DNA of 64,000 bases, from contig NC_061112.1 of assembly GCF_002878395.1 (NCBI RefSeq), forward strand, positions 41,623,539 to 41,687,538, in the 5' to 3' direction. Positions within the stretch are counted from its first letter, which is position 1, and each line of letters starts with the position of its first letter. Position numbers and translations under genes: made by a program. This document shows, one piece after another, positions 1 through 10,841 of this stretch. The DNA comes from Capsicum annuum (Eukaryota; Streptophyta; Magnoliopsida; Solanales; Solanaceae). Under the pieces are notes generated by a model, which was not told where the DNA came from, searched no databases, and saw only the letters and a list, made by a program, of their open reading frames with translations.

Positions 1-880
1 GAATTTTTGATTTATACCTTGGAGCTCGACTCTTACTCTTTGATTCGAGTATTTTTATGTCAATATGGACATTGTTTGATTTACCTAACCTTTTAAGTAC
101 ACTTTTAAATAGATCTAACATATCTGAAAACTTGATGAAAGTGATCAGAGTGAAATGTTGAATTGATTAATGTCAATTAATCTACGAATAATTAATTTTT
201 TCGAGAGTTAATAATCAGATGTGCCTTCTTAACTCTAATTTCAGATATCTAAAACTATCTATCTAAAAAAGAACTAGGGAAGGGTGTGGGGTGTGGCGTG
301 GGGTAACTTAGATAACAACCATGTTTTGAAATCCCAAGTAAGTCTTCTTTATTACATAATGTCATGAACTCTCACGATCTATTTAGTCATGTACGATTAA
401 AATAAGTGGAGTTTCAAAAAGAATTAATTTTTAAATATCCTATAAAGTCCCCATTTTTCCACAATTGTACTATCTAATTTTTCATCTATGCTCCTCAACA
501 ATCTTCATCACCCAATCTAGGAGAACCAACAAGATAATCTTTATGTGTGTATGTATTATTTTGATAATTATTTACTTAATTATCACACATTTAGTTATTG
601 TGTTATCGTTCATTTATATTATCAAAAAATAATTAACTCATTTGAATTAATTATATTGCTTGTAACCTCATTCACATAAATTTGACTTACAGACCTAATA
701 ATCATATTTTAGATTAAATAATTAATAATTTTAAAATTTTATAATTTTATCTAATTTATGATATTTTGCAACTTAAATATCAAAAGAATTATTTTAACAA
801 GTTTTGTTAGTTTGTTCTTTATTTTACGCTATTATTTGTTTGGATATCTTTTTCATTGGTTTCCATAGTTTTAGAGAATA
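1..880. other. AT-rich intergenic DNA, nothing recognised
   Basis: This stretch has no long open frame, no protein similarity I can read and no obvious repeat copy elsewhere in the window. It ends at the Helitron 3' terminus that starts at 881. Confidence 0.6.
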
Positions 881-2618
881 CTAGTCAAACATACGTGCTT
901 TGCACGTGTGTCTCGCTTAAATTAATAATAAATTTTTATAAAAGAATAAATTATTTGTGTATGTTAGAGTATTATGTAAACAACTTTTTATAAAAATAGC
1001 ATAAAACTTTTAAAATAAAAACTATACATAAAGGAAAATATAATAACTCATCACCACATCTTTTCTCCTTCGTTATTCTTCAAGAAGTAATTTCTCAAAA
1101 TTATTTTAACCTATTTTTGTTTCCTGCCATATTGTTGCAAAAAGGAATGATTCTTAATTTATAAAAATTCAAATTCAAATACTTTTTCTTCAAAAAAAAT
1201 CACCAAACTATGAAATTTTTTATTTTTCTTTCATAAATTATTTAACATATTATTTCAAATAAATTTGAATACTTAATTCTAATCTATTGACGTGACTAAA
1301 TATTTTAAAGTAACTATAATACAACTTTTTTTTGGTAAATAAACATTGTATTTAAGACTTTTACTATTTAAGACTTTCTCTATGTTACTTTTTTTTTTTT
1401 AATTTGTGTGTTCTACTATAATTAATTTTACAATATGCATTATGGAATTAGTAATATCTTTTTTCTGTGCATAAAAAAATTATTAAGATAATAATTTTAT
1501 TTTGTTGAGCTAAAGTTATTAATTTCCTACTAACATGTATTTTAGGATTCTTTAATTATTAATTATAAAGAAAATCATAGAGTCATAGTCTAACATACAA
1601 AAATTACAGAAAATATAACTGAAAAATATTTGGATATAAACCTTTAAGAAATTACATATTCTTGCAACACAAATAGAAAAAAAAAAGAAGAAAAAAGGCA
1701 TATACTATCAATAGAAAAATCGAGAAAGATGAAGAATAATATAAATATTTATTCTTTAATTTTTATTTACATCATCAAGAAACAAAAAAAATTTGAACGA
1801 CGATAAAAAGGATAAATTTATTCATCATATATTTTAGGATTCTTTAATTATTAATCATAAAAAAAATCATAAAGTTATAGCCTAACAGTACAAAATTTAT
1901 AGAAAATATAACTGAAATACCTGATTATAAACTGTTGAGAAACTGCATATTCCTACAGCACAAATAGAAAAAAAAAGAAAGATGAAGAATAATACGAATA
2001 TTTATTATTTAATTTTTCTTTATATTACGAATAAACAAAGAATTCTTGAATGATGATAACATAGAGAAATTATAAAAACATAATTTGTAATAAATTAAAT
2101 CTACATATGACTGATATAAAGAAAACTATAATATTGAGAGAATAATATCTCTACATTGATGTGAAAGGAATAATAATCAATTTATAGAGGTTCAAATACT
2201 TTTCTTCTAAGAAAAGGATTCTTTAAATATGAAAAAAGGTTATTTTTCTTTTGGAAAAAACAACAATTAATCATGCTATTAAATTATTTAAGGTAATATA
2301 TTATGTGTTTAACTAAACAAATTATTTAGGGTAGTTTTTATGTTTTTTTCTTTTCGGATCATAATTGTTTACGTGAAATATGAGGAAGGGGGAGGGGGGA
2401 TTACCTATATTTAGTAGTTTATAAATATTATATTTTATTTTATCATATATTTTAAGACCCTTAGTTTTATATATTTTAGGAACTAATATTATAAATATAA
2501 TTATATAATAAATAATGATGTGAAAAGACGATTTTATCTATTGCGGAGACTTTTAATGAAAGGCAAAAAATTCAAATCACTTTTCTAAAGGTTCTTCACA
2601 CTTTTAATATATTATAGA
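881..2618 (-). mobile_element. Non-autonomous Helitron
   Basis: Read on the minus strand, the element begins TCTATAATATATTAAAAG at 2618 and ends CTAG at 884-881. A perfect 6-bp stem with a 3-nt loop (ACGTGC AAA GCACGT, 907-893) lies 8 nt before CTAG. This is the usual Helitron 3' structure: a short GC-containing hairpin just upstream of CTRR. The flanking bases are A before TC and T after CTAG, matching insertion between A and T. The 5' end followed by GTGTGAAGAACC resembles Helitron 5' ends I know from other plants. There is no Rep/helicase coding sequence in about 1.7 kb, so it would need a helper. The 5' end abuts a heptamer array with further TC copies, so the exact start could be a few units away. 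Confidence 0.65.
1534..2040. repeat. Two-copy direct repeat inside the Helitron
   Basis: A block beginning TATTTTAGGATTCTTTAAT occurs at about 1534-1800 and again at about 1826-2040. The copies share order and most bases but differ by substitutions and by a gap of about 40-50 bp near the AAAAGAAG tracts. This looks like an old internal tandem duplication. It has no coding content. Confidence 0.6.
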
Positions 2619-2693
2619 TATAGATTATAAATTATAGATTATGGATTATAGATTATAGATTATAGATTATAGATTATAGATATAGATATATTG
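2619..2693. repeat. Heptamer tandem repeat (ATTATAG)n
   Basis: About nine units of a 7-bp motif (ATTATAG, some changed to ATTATGG or ATATAG) lie directly against the Helitron 5' end. The minus-strand unit CTATAAT is the same as the first bases of the Helitron after TC, so the array may have grown from the element's own terminus. Confidence 0.75.
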
Positions 2694-2699
2694 ATTATG

Positions 2700-3060
2700 C
2701 TTAAGAAACAATATTTTTATTAATAAGTTAGTTCCATTTTAAAAAAAAATCTTTATTTACATAATAAAATAAACGAGAAAAATAGGAAAAAGAATTAAGA
2801 TGTCGTAAAAGACAGAAGTGTACACCATCTTTCTAGATTTTAATATTCATTAGGAGGGTAATTAGTAAATTAGACTAAAAATTATGTGCGGCAAAATTTC
2901 CCTCTTCCCTCTCCTTTTCCTTCTCCAAAGGGCACGATTTTTCTTTTCCTTTTCCTTCGCCTTTGATTTTTCTAATTCAATTGAAGCTGAAATAATCTTT
3001 GTCCCCCCCCCCCCCCCCCCCGCCCCGAAGAAGATTTTAATTCGTTCTATTTTTTGATTG
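2700..3060. other. AT-rich spacer with 19-C homopolymer
   Basis: No gene is seen here. An uninterrupted run of 19 C lies at 3003-3021. A minus-strand frame through it reads mostly Lys, Glu, Arg and poly-Gly and is best explained by base composition, not coding. Confidence 0.6.
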
Positions 3061-3067
3061 GACTTTT

Positions 3068-4777
3068 TATCCATCACCTCTTAATTATGGTGGATTTTCG
3101 AAGAGCGTATGCACATAAGTTAACGAGTGCATTTTCCACGGAATCCCAGATTAACGTCCACTTGAGGTTTGTTCTACTGAATAGTTATTTTCTTTATAAC
3201 CAAGAATTTAACGTTGCAATAGGCTAACATTCTTATGCTTTGTGATATTTAATGATTCAAGATGGGGATATTGTTAATATTGATGTCACCGTTTATCTTA
3301 ATCTTAGTTGTTTGTTGTAGTTAATTAGTACCATTATGTGTCACTTAATTGCTTCAACTTTTACGTTTAAGCCAATGTTTTGTTATGAATCAATAGAGAG
3401 AAAATGGTATGAGATGCCTTCTTGTAGCTATAAATATGATGTAATTTTTTGGGTCCTCATGTTTTTTCAAGATGTCCTCATCCTCATTCTTGAGAACTAG
3501 GGTATTTTGCATCACTAATACTATCTTTTATGTAATCTGCTAGTGTTGATTTACCTGTCTGCTGATTGGGATTTAAATCACTATATTTCTAACTATTGGT
3601 ACTTGTGAGAAATATTGGTGAAGAATATTATTGAATTGTTGTAACTAACATTATGAGACCCTATTTCTAGACACTACATTCTAATCCTTTTCCAAATAGG
3701 ATATTATATTTCAATGCTTTTTTTCAAGTAGAATGCTATATGCTATTCCTATTCCCGCTCATATTCTAACACTTGTAATCTTTTAAATGAATTTGGGTTA
3801 TATTGGTTTCTTGCTCCCTCTTATGCTATTATTAAAAAACGATAGCTTTTACACCATGATCCTATATCATAGATAATAATTTTTCCAACTCCTTGTTGCC
3901 ACCTTCAAGCATCTTCTTCCCTGTATCCAGTGCCCTTATACTCTCCAATACTATCTCCTACTTGAGTCTCAAAACACCAGTTTCTTCCCATAGTACATAC
4001 GTGGGTAGAAAGGATGCTTGTGGTCATGGTGATGGATGTTTAATCATTATATTGTAGGGGGATCGGAGGGCCGAGGTCTCTAGAGTATCTTTTTAGTAGA
4101 GGTCGCCAAAGGTGAGGATATTCAATAGATGTTTGTAGATAGGGCGTTGATAGAAGTGTGATCAGTTGGGATTTTAGTGATGGGTAGTACAAGATGGTAT
4201 GGTTGTAGGCTTTTCTTGGTGGTGTAAGGTAGTCACTTTGTAAGTAGAGAAATTTGGGAAGCCTTTTCTTCAATTTATAAAGTTGTAAATGTTTTATGAA
4301 ACAATTTATAAAGAATTTTTACCCTTGCAAAATGATTAAGCAACGAAAATAGCCTCTCTACCTCAACATGAGGTAGAGGTAAGGTCAATATACACTCACC
4401 CTTCTCAAACCTCACTTGGTGGGACTACACTGAGTATGTTGTTTTTGTTGTTGCAAAATTATTAAGAAAATCAGAAAGATGTATTATATTTCCTTCTGTT
4501 AAAAAAGCCAGCTTTGTTTCCTTTAGGACATTGATGACATCATATTGTATGGAGGATGAGTTTTTCATGGTGCAATATCTTCTTAGCTTCCTCTTCTGTG
4601 TCTCACCTGATATTTAATTAATCATAAGTGGCTTAATAATGCAGTACATGACTCTTGAAACTCAATTTTCTCTCTGTTTCTCTGCTTGGCTTGATTGGTT
4701 ATGCAGGGTTACCATGGTGACAAATCAGCGATGTTCTTTGCAGGAAATGTGATGAGGGAGCCAAAAACTTGGTGTAG
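3068..4777 (+). pseudogene. Methionine aminopeptidase fragment, introns kept
   Basis: Three consecutive exon pieces of a type I methionine aminopeptidase (removes initiator Met; closest in wording to the plant organellar MAP1B/C/D group) lie in order. Exon A, 3068-3166, reads YPSPLNYGGFSKSVCT, stop, VNECIFHGIPD, stop, RPLE, then a GT donor at 3167. Both stops are TAA where a TCA serine codon is expected. Exon B, about 3261-3302, reads DGDIVNIDVTVYLN; its acceptor reads AA and its donor CT, so both splice sites are broken. Exon C, 4707-4777, starts after AG with GYHGDKSAMFFAGNV, loses one base near 4750, and continues DEGAKNLV before a stop and GTATGT. The metal-binding Asp of IDVTVY and the HGD region are present. 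Introns show it is a genomic copy, not a processed one. No further exons were found downstream. Confidence 0.85.
4341..4450 (+). mobile_element. RTE LINE 3'-tail insertion (110 bp)
   Basis: The sequence from AGCCTCTCTACCTC to the TGTTGTTTTTGTTG tail matches the 3' end of the RTE LINE at 29338-33448 (compare 33340-33447). It is flanked by a 16-bp target duplication with one mismatch: TTGCAAAATGATTAAG at 4325-4340 and TTGCAAAATTATTAAG at 4451-4466. It is either an extremely 5'-truncated RTE copy or a SINE sharing that tail. It sits inside the long second intron of the aminopeptidase fragment. Confidence 0.75.
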
Positions 4778-5068
4778 GTATGTCTTTTTTATGGTATAGA
4801 GATACTAGTACCTTTTCTTTTTGTCTGCACGCAACATTTGAGTTCATCATTAAAAGGAAAGAAAATATTTCTTTTATGGCTCTGAAATGTGGAAATTCAA
4901 CTTTTTTTTTTCATTGATGATTCTGATAAGCTACTCAAAGCAATATAAGAATTTTTTTGGCTTCTAGAACAAGGAATATCGCCCCTTATCTTTATCAGCT
5001 CTACTGTCAACCCGCCTCATTTGACAAGTTTGACAGGGCATGCTGTTGAATAAGCTAATGAGACGTGC

Positions 5069-5100
<32 letters not shown>

Positions 5101-5101
5101 T
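5069..5101. repeat. (TTA)n microsatellite
   Basis: About eleven perfect TTA units. Confidence 0.9.
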
Positions 5102-5529
5102 TAATGGTAAAAGTGAAAGAATATATTAAAGTAGTAGTTGAAGTGCATTTGAGAAAAGACCGCAACCCCGTTTCAATTTATTTACTTGGCAGAAGTGAAA
5201 GTTGTACAGGATAATGTTAATTACAGAAGTGAGTCAAATATTATAGATAAATAATGACGAATCCTTTCACGTAACTTGGAATACAGAGTAGTTATCTTTC
5301 ATAATTAATGGTAATACATGCTCTTGTAATTGTTTTTTAAATCAAGGTAATGGCAAAACTGCGATACATGTTCTTGGATATGTTCTTAAATCTGTGTCTG
5401 GCAGCAAGCTATCCAAAAGTTAAAGTTGTTATGTTTGTTTTCTTGTAATTATTTGAATGTCAAATAGTTCCTTAGTGACTTGGTCTCAGCATGTCCTAAG
5501 ATGTGTGCTAGTGAGCTATCTGAGCATAG

Positions 5530-5638
5530 ATGTGTTCTTTGATATTTAACTACACGTAGTATGTTTTTTGTATCATTGGAAAGATGTGTTCTTTGAAAGT
5601 TAACTGCACGTAGTATGTTTTTCCTTATCATTGGAACA
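5530..5638. repeat. Two-copy tandem repeat, about 55-bp unit
   Basis: TGTGTTCTTTGATATTTAAC at 5530 is repeated with few changes at 5585; both copies run through ACGTAGTATGTTTTT and end at ATCATTGGAA. Confidence 0.75.
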
Positions 5639-6269
5639 TCTAAGACCCTATTTCTTAGGCTGTCATTCAGCCTACTTCACAAAGAAAACATAACTTGATT
5701 GTAAAGATGTTAGACCTTACCTATCCAATGCTTATGCTGGTGCAAATACCTAGTGAAAAAGTTTGTTTGACAAAGCGACTTAAACAACATAGCTATATAT
5801 CAGCATAAATATTTACAAGTGATCCTTAATGTCAATCCAAATCCCAAAGACAGTCCCAAGAGATACTTAAAAATGATTGGAAAATAACACGCCAATGAAA
5901 ATTGGTGATGTATGTAAGATCAATAGATAAATAATTTAGCCTCTTCGTATTTTAGCAGGTTGTTGCAGGCCAGTTTTACTGATTCGGACAGGAACCAATT
6001 AGCCCATCAATCCAAGTGACGCCTATAGATGTGACTAATAAGCATTTAAATATTATTTTCCTGTAGAATTACTGAAGAGATATTACAAATAGCTTCATTT
6101 TTAGGTCTACTGGTGGCCTATCATAAGTAGTAGATGATTTTGACAATTTAGCTTCATTTCATTCTTTTGCGAGTTTGCCTACAAGTAGTTCTATTCCCAG
6201 TAGACATGAAGGTACTATGAGAGCTATGGTGCTTAATTGATCAATAGCTATATTGATCAGACTCCCCTA

Positions 6270-6365
6270 AATATTATCGTACTCGTGTCGGATCCTTCAA
6301 AAAGATAGTACTTATGGGGGATTTGACATGCACTCGTATGCTGTTATGAAGAATTCAAGCAACAG
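6270..6365. repeat. Dispersed imperfect inverted repeat
   Basis: TGTCGGATCCTTCAAAAA and, downstream, TTATGGGGGATTTGACA form an imperfect inverted repeat around AGTACT. The wording resembles a short repeat I have seen often in nightshade genomes, but I cannot name its class. Confidence 0.4.
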
Positions 6366-6630
6366 ATATCAATAGTCTTTACGTGCTTTTACCACATTAA
6401 TTTCAAATTCGAGTTATTTTATATTTTTAAAAAAAAACTTCAGAGAATTGTGGGCAGGTCTTGAAGTTTGCACCAAAGCATGCTGTCAGGATGTATTATC
6501 TGTGATACCATATATTTTCTATGAAATATGCATATATCTTGAGTAGTTGTAAACAAGTTCAAAATAGAGGATCCATGTAATTAGTGAATTCCACGATTTA
6601 GCTACAAGTGTCTTATTTGCAGAACAGGAA

Positions 6631-6727
6631 ATACATTTGGTATAAGTGATGCAATAAAAAATGTTACTTCTTGCAATACTGGAGCAAGAAGTAGCATTCT
6701 TGAATGCATCACTTATCCCAAATATTG
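6631..6727. other. Long foldback (44-bp arms, 9-nt loop)
   Basis: The left arm 6631-6674 and right arm 6684-6727 are complementary along their full length with about seven mismatches, one of which would be a G:U wobble on the plus strand. The loop is AATACTGGA. The core GATAAGTGATGCA pairs perfectly, as does ACTTCTTGC next to the loop. It could be a microRNA-type precursor, a very small MITE, or an inverted duplication. I do not recognise a known mature miRNA in it. Confidence 0.6.
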
Positions 6728-6794
6728 CAAACTGCGACTAATTATTCTTTTAATTTATTCATTCCTATTGTAAGATTCAAATAGAAAGTAAGCA

Positions 6795-7238
6795 ATAAAA
6801 ATATTGTGGCGGAATTAAACTACCATTAATTATAATATTTTTAAGCATTAATATTATATTGTAGCGGTTGTAAACCCCCACATAATTTTTTTTCAAAAAT
6901 AACTAATATTTTATTGTGGGATTTATAGAATACCACAATATTTTTTTGTGATATTGTGATAATATTGCAGGGGGTTATAAACTCCCACAATTTTTTTTTG
7001 AAACATTAATATCATATTGTGAGTGTTCTAACCTGTCACTTATTAACTTAAAAAATTCCCACAAATTTAAAATTTATTTTACGGCGAACGTCATGAAGGT
7101 TTCGCAAAACTGCCATGCTCGTGGCAAGGTTTACTGTGGCACTTTCTGAAACTGCCGCAATTCTTTTTACTGCGGTAAAAAACCATCACAAATTGAAAAA
7201 AAAAACCAACACAATTTAACAATTTTTTTGTATTGTAG
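6795..7238. mobile_element. Probable CACTA-type DNA transposon end
   Basis: The right end reads TTTTTTTGTATTGTAG at 7238, whose complement CTACAATACAAAAAAA resembles CACTA-family termini, although the outermost CA is missing. Inside are at least five spaced copies of a motif like TATTGTGGCGGTT..TAAACTCCCAC, in both orientations, as in CACTA subterminal arrays. The left end was not located. The element ends exactly where the G1 LTR becomes recognisable, so its arrival probably removed the rest of that LTR. Confidence 0.4.
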
Positions 7239-7952
7239 TTATATAGTCTAACTATTAAATTCACCTAAAATAATAACTTTCGGCCTAACTATTAACATGC
7301 AAACCATCACTGCCCATTTCCATAAATATAATTCCATAAATTACTTAATATTAGCCTCAATCATTATCCAATGACTGCCCCATTCTTTTGATTCTTGTCA
7401 TTATGTGCGCATTGACTGCCCCATTCTTTTGATTCTTGTCATTATGTGCGCACACATACCCAACAATTAAACCTATTTTTAAACCCACAAAGGCACAAAG
7501 ACAGTAACAACAATTTGATAGAAAATCATAACTAGCCTTAAGAGCAATCCTTACTCTCCATGAAGACGCGGGTTTGAAAGAAAATAATACTGATTCAACT
7601 TTGTTTCCCCATTACTCGATATTTTTGGTGTTATTATTTTTTATTTTATTTTTAAATCCTTTCTATTTAAATCTATTCTTATAGATAGGTCTTAAGAATT
7701 AAGAAAAATTGATTTGGCCTATTAACCCTAACTAAAATAATATCTAAAATACCCAATAGATCCTCAGATATTATTTGGAACCTTGAGGAAACAAATAAAC
7801 TACGTACATTGATTAAAAAGTACATTCCGACCTCATTGAAAATATTATGACACTAATTCGAGTTTCGATCAAAGGTTGACCATGACTAAACTTAACTTTA
7901 TTAAAGATCAATAATTCAATGACTTATTAAATCACTTTCAAACATCTCAAAG
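7239..7952 (-). repeat. G1 3' LTR, outer part (truncated)
   Basis: It matches the intact copy at 28945-29337 joined to 33467-33750 at roughly 80-85% identity by eye. It resumes at 13233 after the L1 insertion. It contains a private 41-bp tandem duplication (7372-7412 and 7413-7453) that is single in the other LTR. Confidence 0.8.
7372..7453. repeat. 41-bp tandem duplication in the LTR
   Basis: Two nearly perfect copies starting TGACTGCCCCATTC lie end to end. The partner LTR has one copy (from about 29095), so the duplication arose after G1 inserted. Confidence 0.85.
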
Positions 7953-7974
7953 TAGATATGATAGCTGAATTGCC

Positions 7975-8900
7975 TCAAAGAGTAAGGATTAATAAGGAGG
8001 AGGATGACACAGAGGTAATAAAGGTCAAAATAGATTCAAATACATTATGATTACATGCCAAAATATTGTAAGGAATGCAAATTATAGGGACATCATGATA
8101 ATCAATGTTGGAATAAACATCCAGAGCTAAATGGAGAGAAAAGAGGGGAACAAAGGAGACAATTGAAGCAACAATTGGAAGGGGGGAGGGGGAAAGACCA
8201 ACAAGAAAGAGATAATATGCAACAAGGGGGAAATAATTACAATCGACAATGGCATACACGGAGAAGCAGATATAAGAAAGATAAATATGGCCATATAATT
8301 AGGAAGTGGAATAAAAAATGCAGAAAGAAGTCCCAGTGTCTAATACTTTTGAAACTTTAACAAGCAAGGAAGAACAAGACAATGACAAGGAGATGGGCAT
8401 AGACAAGAGTGCAGAGTAGCAGAAGTTACCGAAAGAAAGACAAAAGATTTGGTTAATAATAGTTTTGGGACAACTGACTCTAACAAAGAGATAGAGGGAG
8501 AACATATAAACAAAGGGGAAGATCACAACCAGGCATCAGAGAAGAAGGAAAGAAGAAAAGATGTTCAACAAATAAATACATTAGCGCCAATGAATCAAGT
8601 GTATAATGCAAATTTGACAGAAGTGGAGAATTTACATGAACCAAAAGTTACAGGGGAACAGAATGAAAGCACACAGTTGGCAATTGTTTAGCATCATAAT
8701 ACAGCAGAAGAAAATATGGTAATTGAAAACATATTACCTTTAGCAATTCAGGTGGAAAATCAGGAGGAGTTCAGTAATGAGGATAATGCAGACTTGGATG
8801 GAGGAGACTTAACAAAAACCATAGAGCAGATAGAAGTAGAAGGTAATTTATCCCCAAGGCAGATAGAGAAGATGAAATCAAATCAGGGTGTGTAGAAGAA
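7975..8900 (+). pseudogene. L1 ORF1 (nucleic-acid binding) remnant
   Basis: A CCHC knuckle reads C-KE-C-KL(stop)G-H-HDNQ-C at 8067-8108, followed by WNKHPELNGEKRGEQRR and a Gln/Arg/Glu-rich tail to about 8300. A further hydrophilic frame covers 8449-8691. Plant L1 ORF1 proteins coat the element RNA and carry such a knuckle. The N-terminal part of the protein is missing, which suggests 5' truncation. Several stops and frameshifts break it. Confidence 0.6.
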
Positions 8901-9089
8901 GAAAGATAAGGAAGTTAAAACTTCCTCAATGCAGACAAGGAATTCAGTCAAAAATAAGTCCAGATAAATGCTCTAATATGGAATATCAAATTAGTGAACG
9001 CTTAAAAAGCATTTACTAGGCTCATCACTTTGCAAAAAAGATATCGCTTCACATTCATAGGCTTAATGAAACCTTTTCAGTAAAATAAC

Positions 9090-9830
9090 ACAATTGATTA
9101 ATGTAGAAAGAGATTGAACATGAAGAATGCAGCTGCAAATTATTCTGGAAAAATATGGGTATTTACTGAGGATTTTATTGAAATTGTTATAATAAAGGAT
9201 GAGGAGCAACAACTCACCATTCAATTGGCCAGTTAAGAAATAGGTATTTGGTGTATACTAAATGCACTCAACAGGAGAGGTTATGTTTATGGGAATCACT
9301 TGTAGAATAGCTCAGACAATGCAACATCCATAGATGATAGGGGAAGATTTTCAAGTAATTTTTAGTGAAGAGGAGAAATTAGGATGACTAATAGTCACAG
9401 TGGCTGAGACAGAAGACTTCAAGCATTGCATTAATTTATGTGGTATGGAGGACCCAGGTTTCAAAGGAAGTAAATATACCTGGTGGAATGGAAGGACAGA
9501 TGAAGGAATGTATATTCAAAAGATAGGATAGAGTGCTTTGTAATGATAAAATATAGGACCTCTTTCTAGTTCTTAAAGTGGAACACCTGTTTAGAAGTGG
9601 ATCTGATCACACTCCTCTGAAGATTCACTTTAATACAGTGGAGGAAAATGTTCAAAAACCTTTCAGGTTTCTAAATATGTGGCTAAAAGAACAAGCATGT
9701 TATGAAGTAATAAAGAAAAATTGGGTAACTAAAGTAATGGGTAATCCTTTTATTGTGTTTCATCATAAGTTAAAAAGGGTTAAAAGTATACTGACACAAT
9801 GAGTAGGGAATACTTTGGTAATATCTTTCA
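9090..9830 (+). pseudogene. L1 endonuclease remnant
   Basis: Broken frames carry recognisable pieces of the L1 apurinic-type endonuclease C-terminal half: a stretch equivalent to the GFKGSKYTWWNGR motif at about 9451-9495, then KIDRVLCN-like text and LFRSGSDHTPLKI at 9585-9630, the conserved SDH.P motif. A linker to RT follows (FRFLNMWLKEQACYEVI). Many stops make it inactive. Confidence 0.6.
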
Positions 9831-10094
9831 GGAAATAGCAACATTGGAGAAGATCATCAGAGTTAGAAAAAATAATTTGAGGAAAATCCTTCAGCCAATA
9901 ATAGATAGATGTTATTTATAGCATAAGCTGAATTAAACATACAATTGAAGAGAGAAGAGGATTCTTGGAGGTAGAAGGCAGGTTTGGAATGGTTTAAAGA
10001 TGGGGAAAGAAACACTAAATTTTTCCATGTTGTTGTGAAATAAAAAAGTAGTAGACTGAATATTACAAGAATTTGGAATTATGATGGGGAATGT

Positions 10095-10841
10095 TTGGAA
10101 AATCAGACAGACATAGCTGAGGAAGCTGTTCAGTTCTTTCAGAGACAGTTTACTAAACAAAAAGAGATAGTTGACTTTGACATGCTAAATGAATTACCTA
10201 CTGTAGTGACTGCTGAACAGAATAAAGATATGAATAGGATTCCAGATATTCAAGAAGTCAAGGAGGCAGTTATGGGATTGAATAAAAACAGTGCAGGAGG
10301 ACCTGATGGTATGACAGGAGCATTTTTTAGAGAGAGTCCTAAAGTAAATCACTTTGCCTTTGATGATGACATGATAATCTTATGCAAAGCTGATTTACAA
10401 ACAATGCAGAAAGTGACCAATACACTAGAGAAATATGAAAAAGTGTTAGGTCAAAAAGTTAATAAGGAGAAAAGTTCCCTGTATTTACATAAGGGAGTAT
10501 CTCAAGGAGTTGTGGTACTGGCTGAAGTGGTTACTAGAATTATGAGAAAGGAATTCCCTTCCAAATATCTGGGTTGTCCAATATTTCATATAAGAAATAA
10601 GAAGGATTACTATCAAGCTATGATGAGCAGAATTAGTGGAAAATTGCAAGGTTGGAAAGGGAAGCTTCTATATTATGAGGGAAGAGCTGTTCTAATCAAG
10701 CATATCTTACAGAGTATACCAATCCATTTTTTATCTATCATGAATCCCCCTTTAAATATGCTCAATATAATTCAAAGAAAGTTTGCTCAATTCTTCTGGA
10801 GTACACACATAGGGGGTAAGAGTAGACATCGGGTTAAATAG
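10095..10841 (+). pseudogene. L1 reverse transcriptase, RT core deleted
   Basis: This is an open frame of 248 codons. It starts in the pre-RT linker (AEEAVQFFQRQF), reaches the N-terminal RT motif SAGGPDGMTGAFF, and then passes directly to PKVNHFAFDDDMIIL, the catalytic FADD block written here as FDDD. In intact plant L1 copies these blocks are about 200 codons apart, so around 600 bp including motif A was lost in frame near 10335. The rest (VNKEKSS, KYLGCPIF, LQGWKGKLLYYEGRAVLIKHIL) is ordinary RT thumb and connection sequence. The frame is long for this window but cannot encode an active polymerase. Confidence 0.8.

Larger units (their letters stand above)
4778..6265. other. Unassigned sequence downstream of the MAP fragment
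   Basis: Probably residual intron and flanking DNA. It contains a (TTA)n microsatellite at about 5069-5101. No exon of the aminopeptidase or other gene was recognised. Confidence 0.5.

Noticed and set aside
2862..3077. Minus-strand open frame with a poly-Gly stretch
   Set aside because: It is produced by the 19-C homopolymer and AG-rich composition, and overlaps the aminopeptidase exon on the other strand. No recognisable domain.
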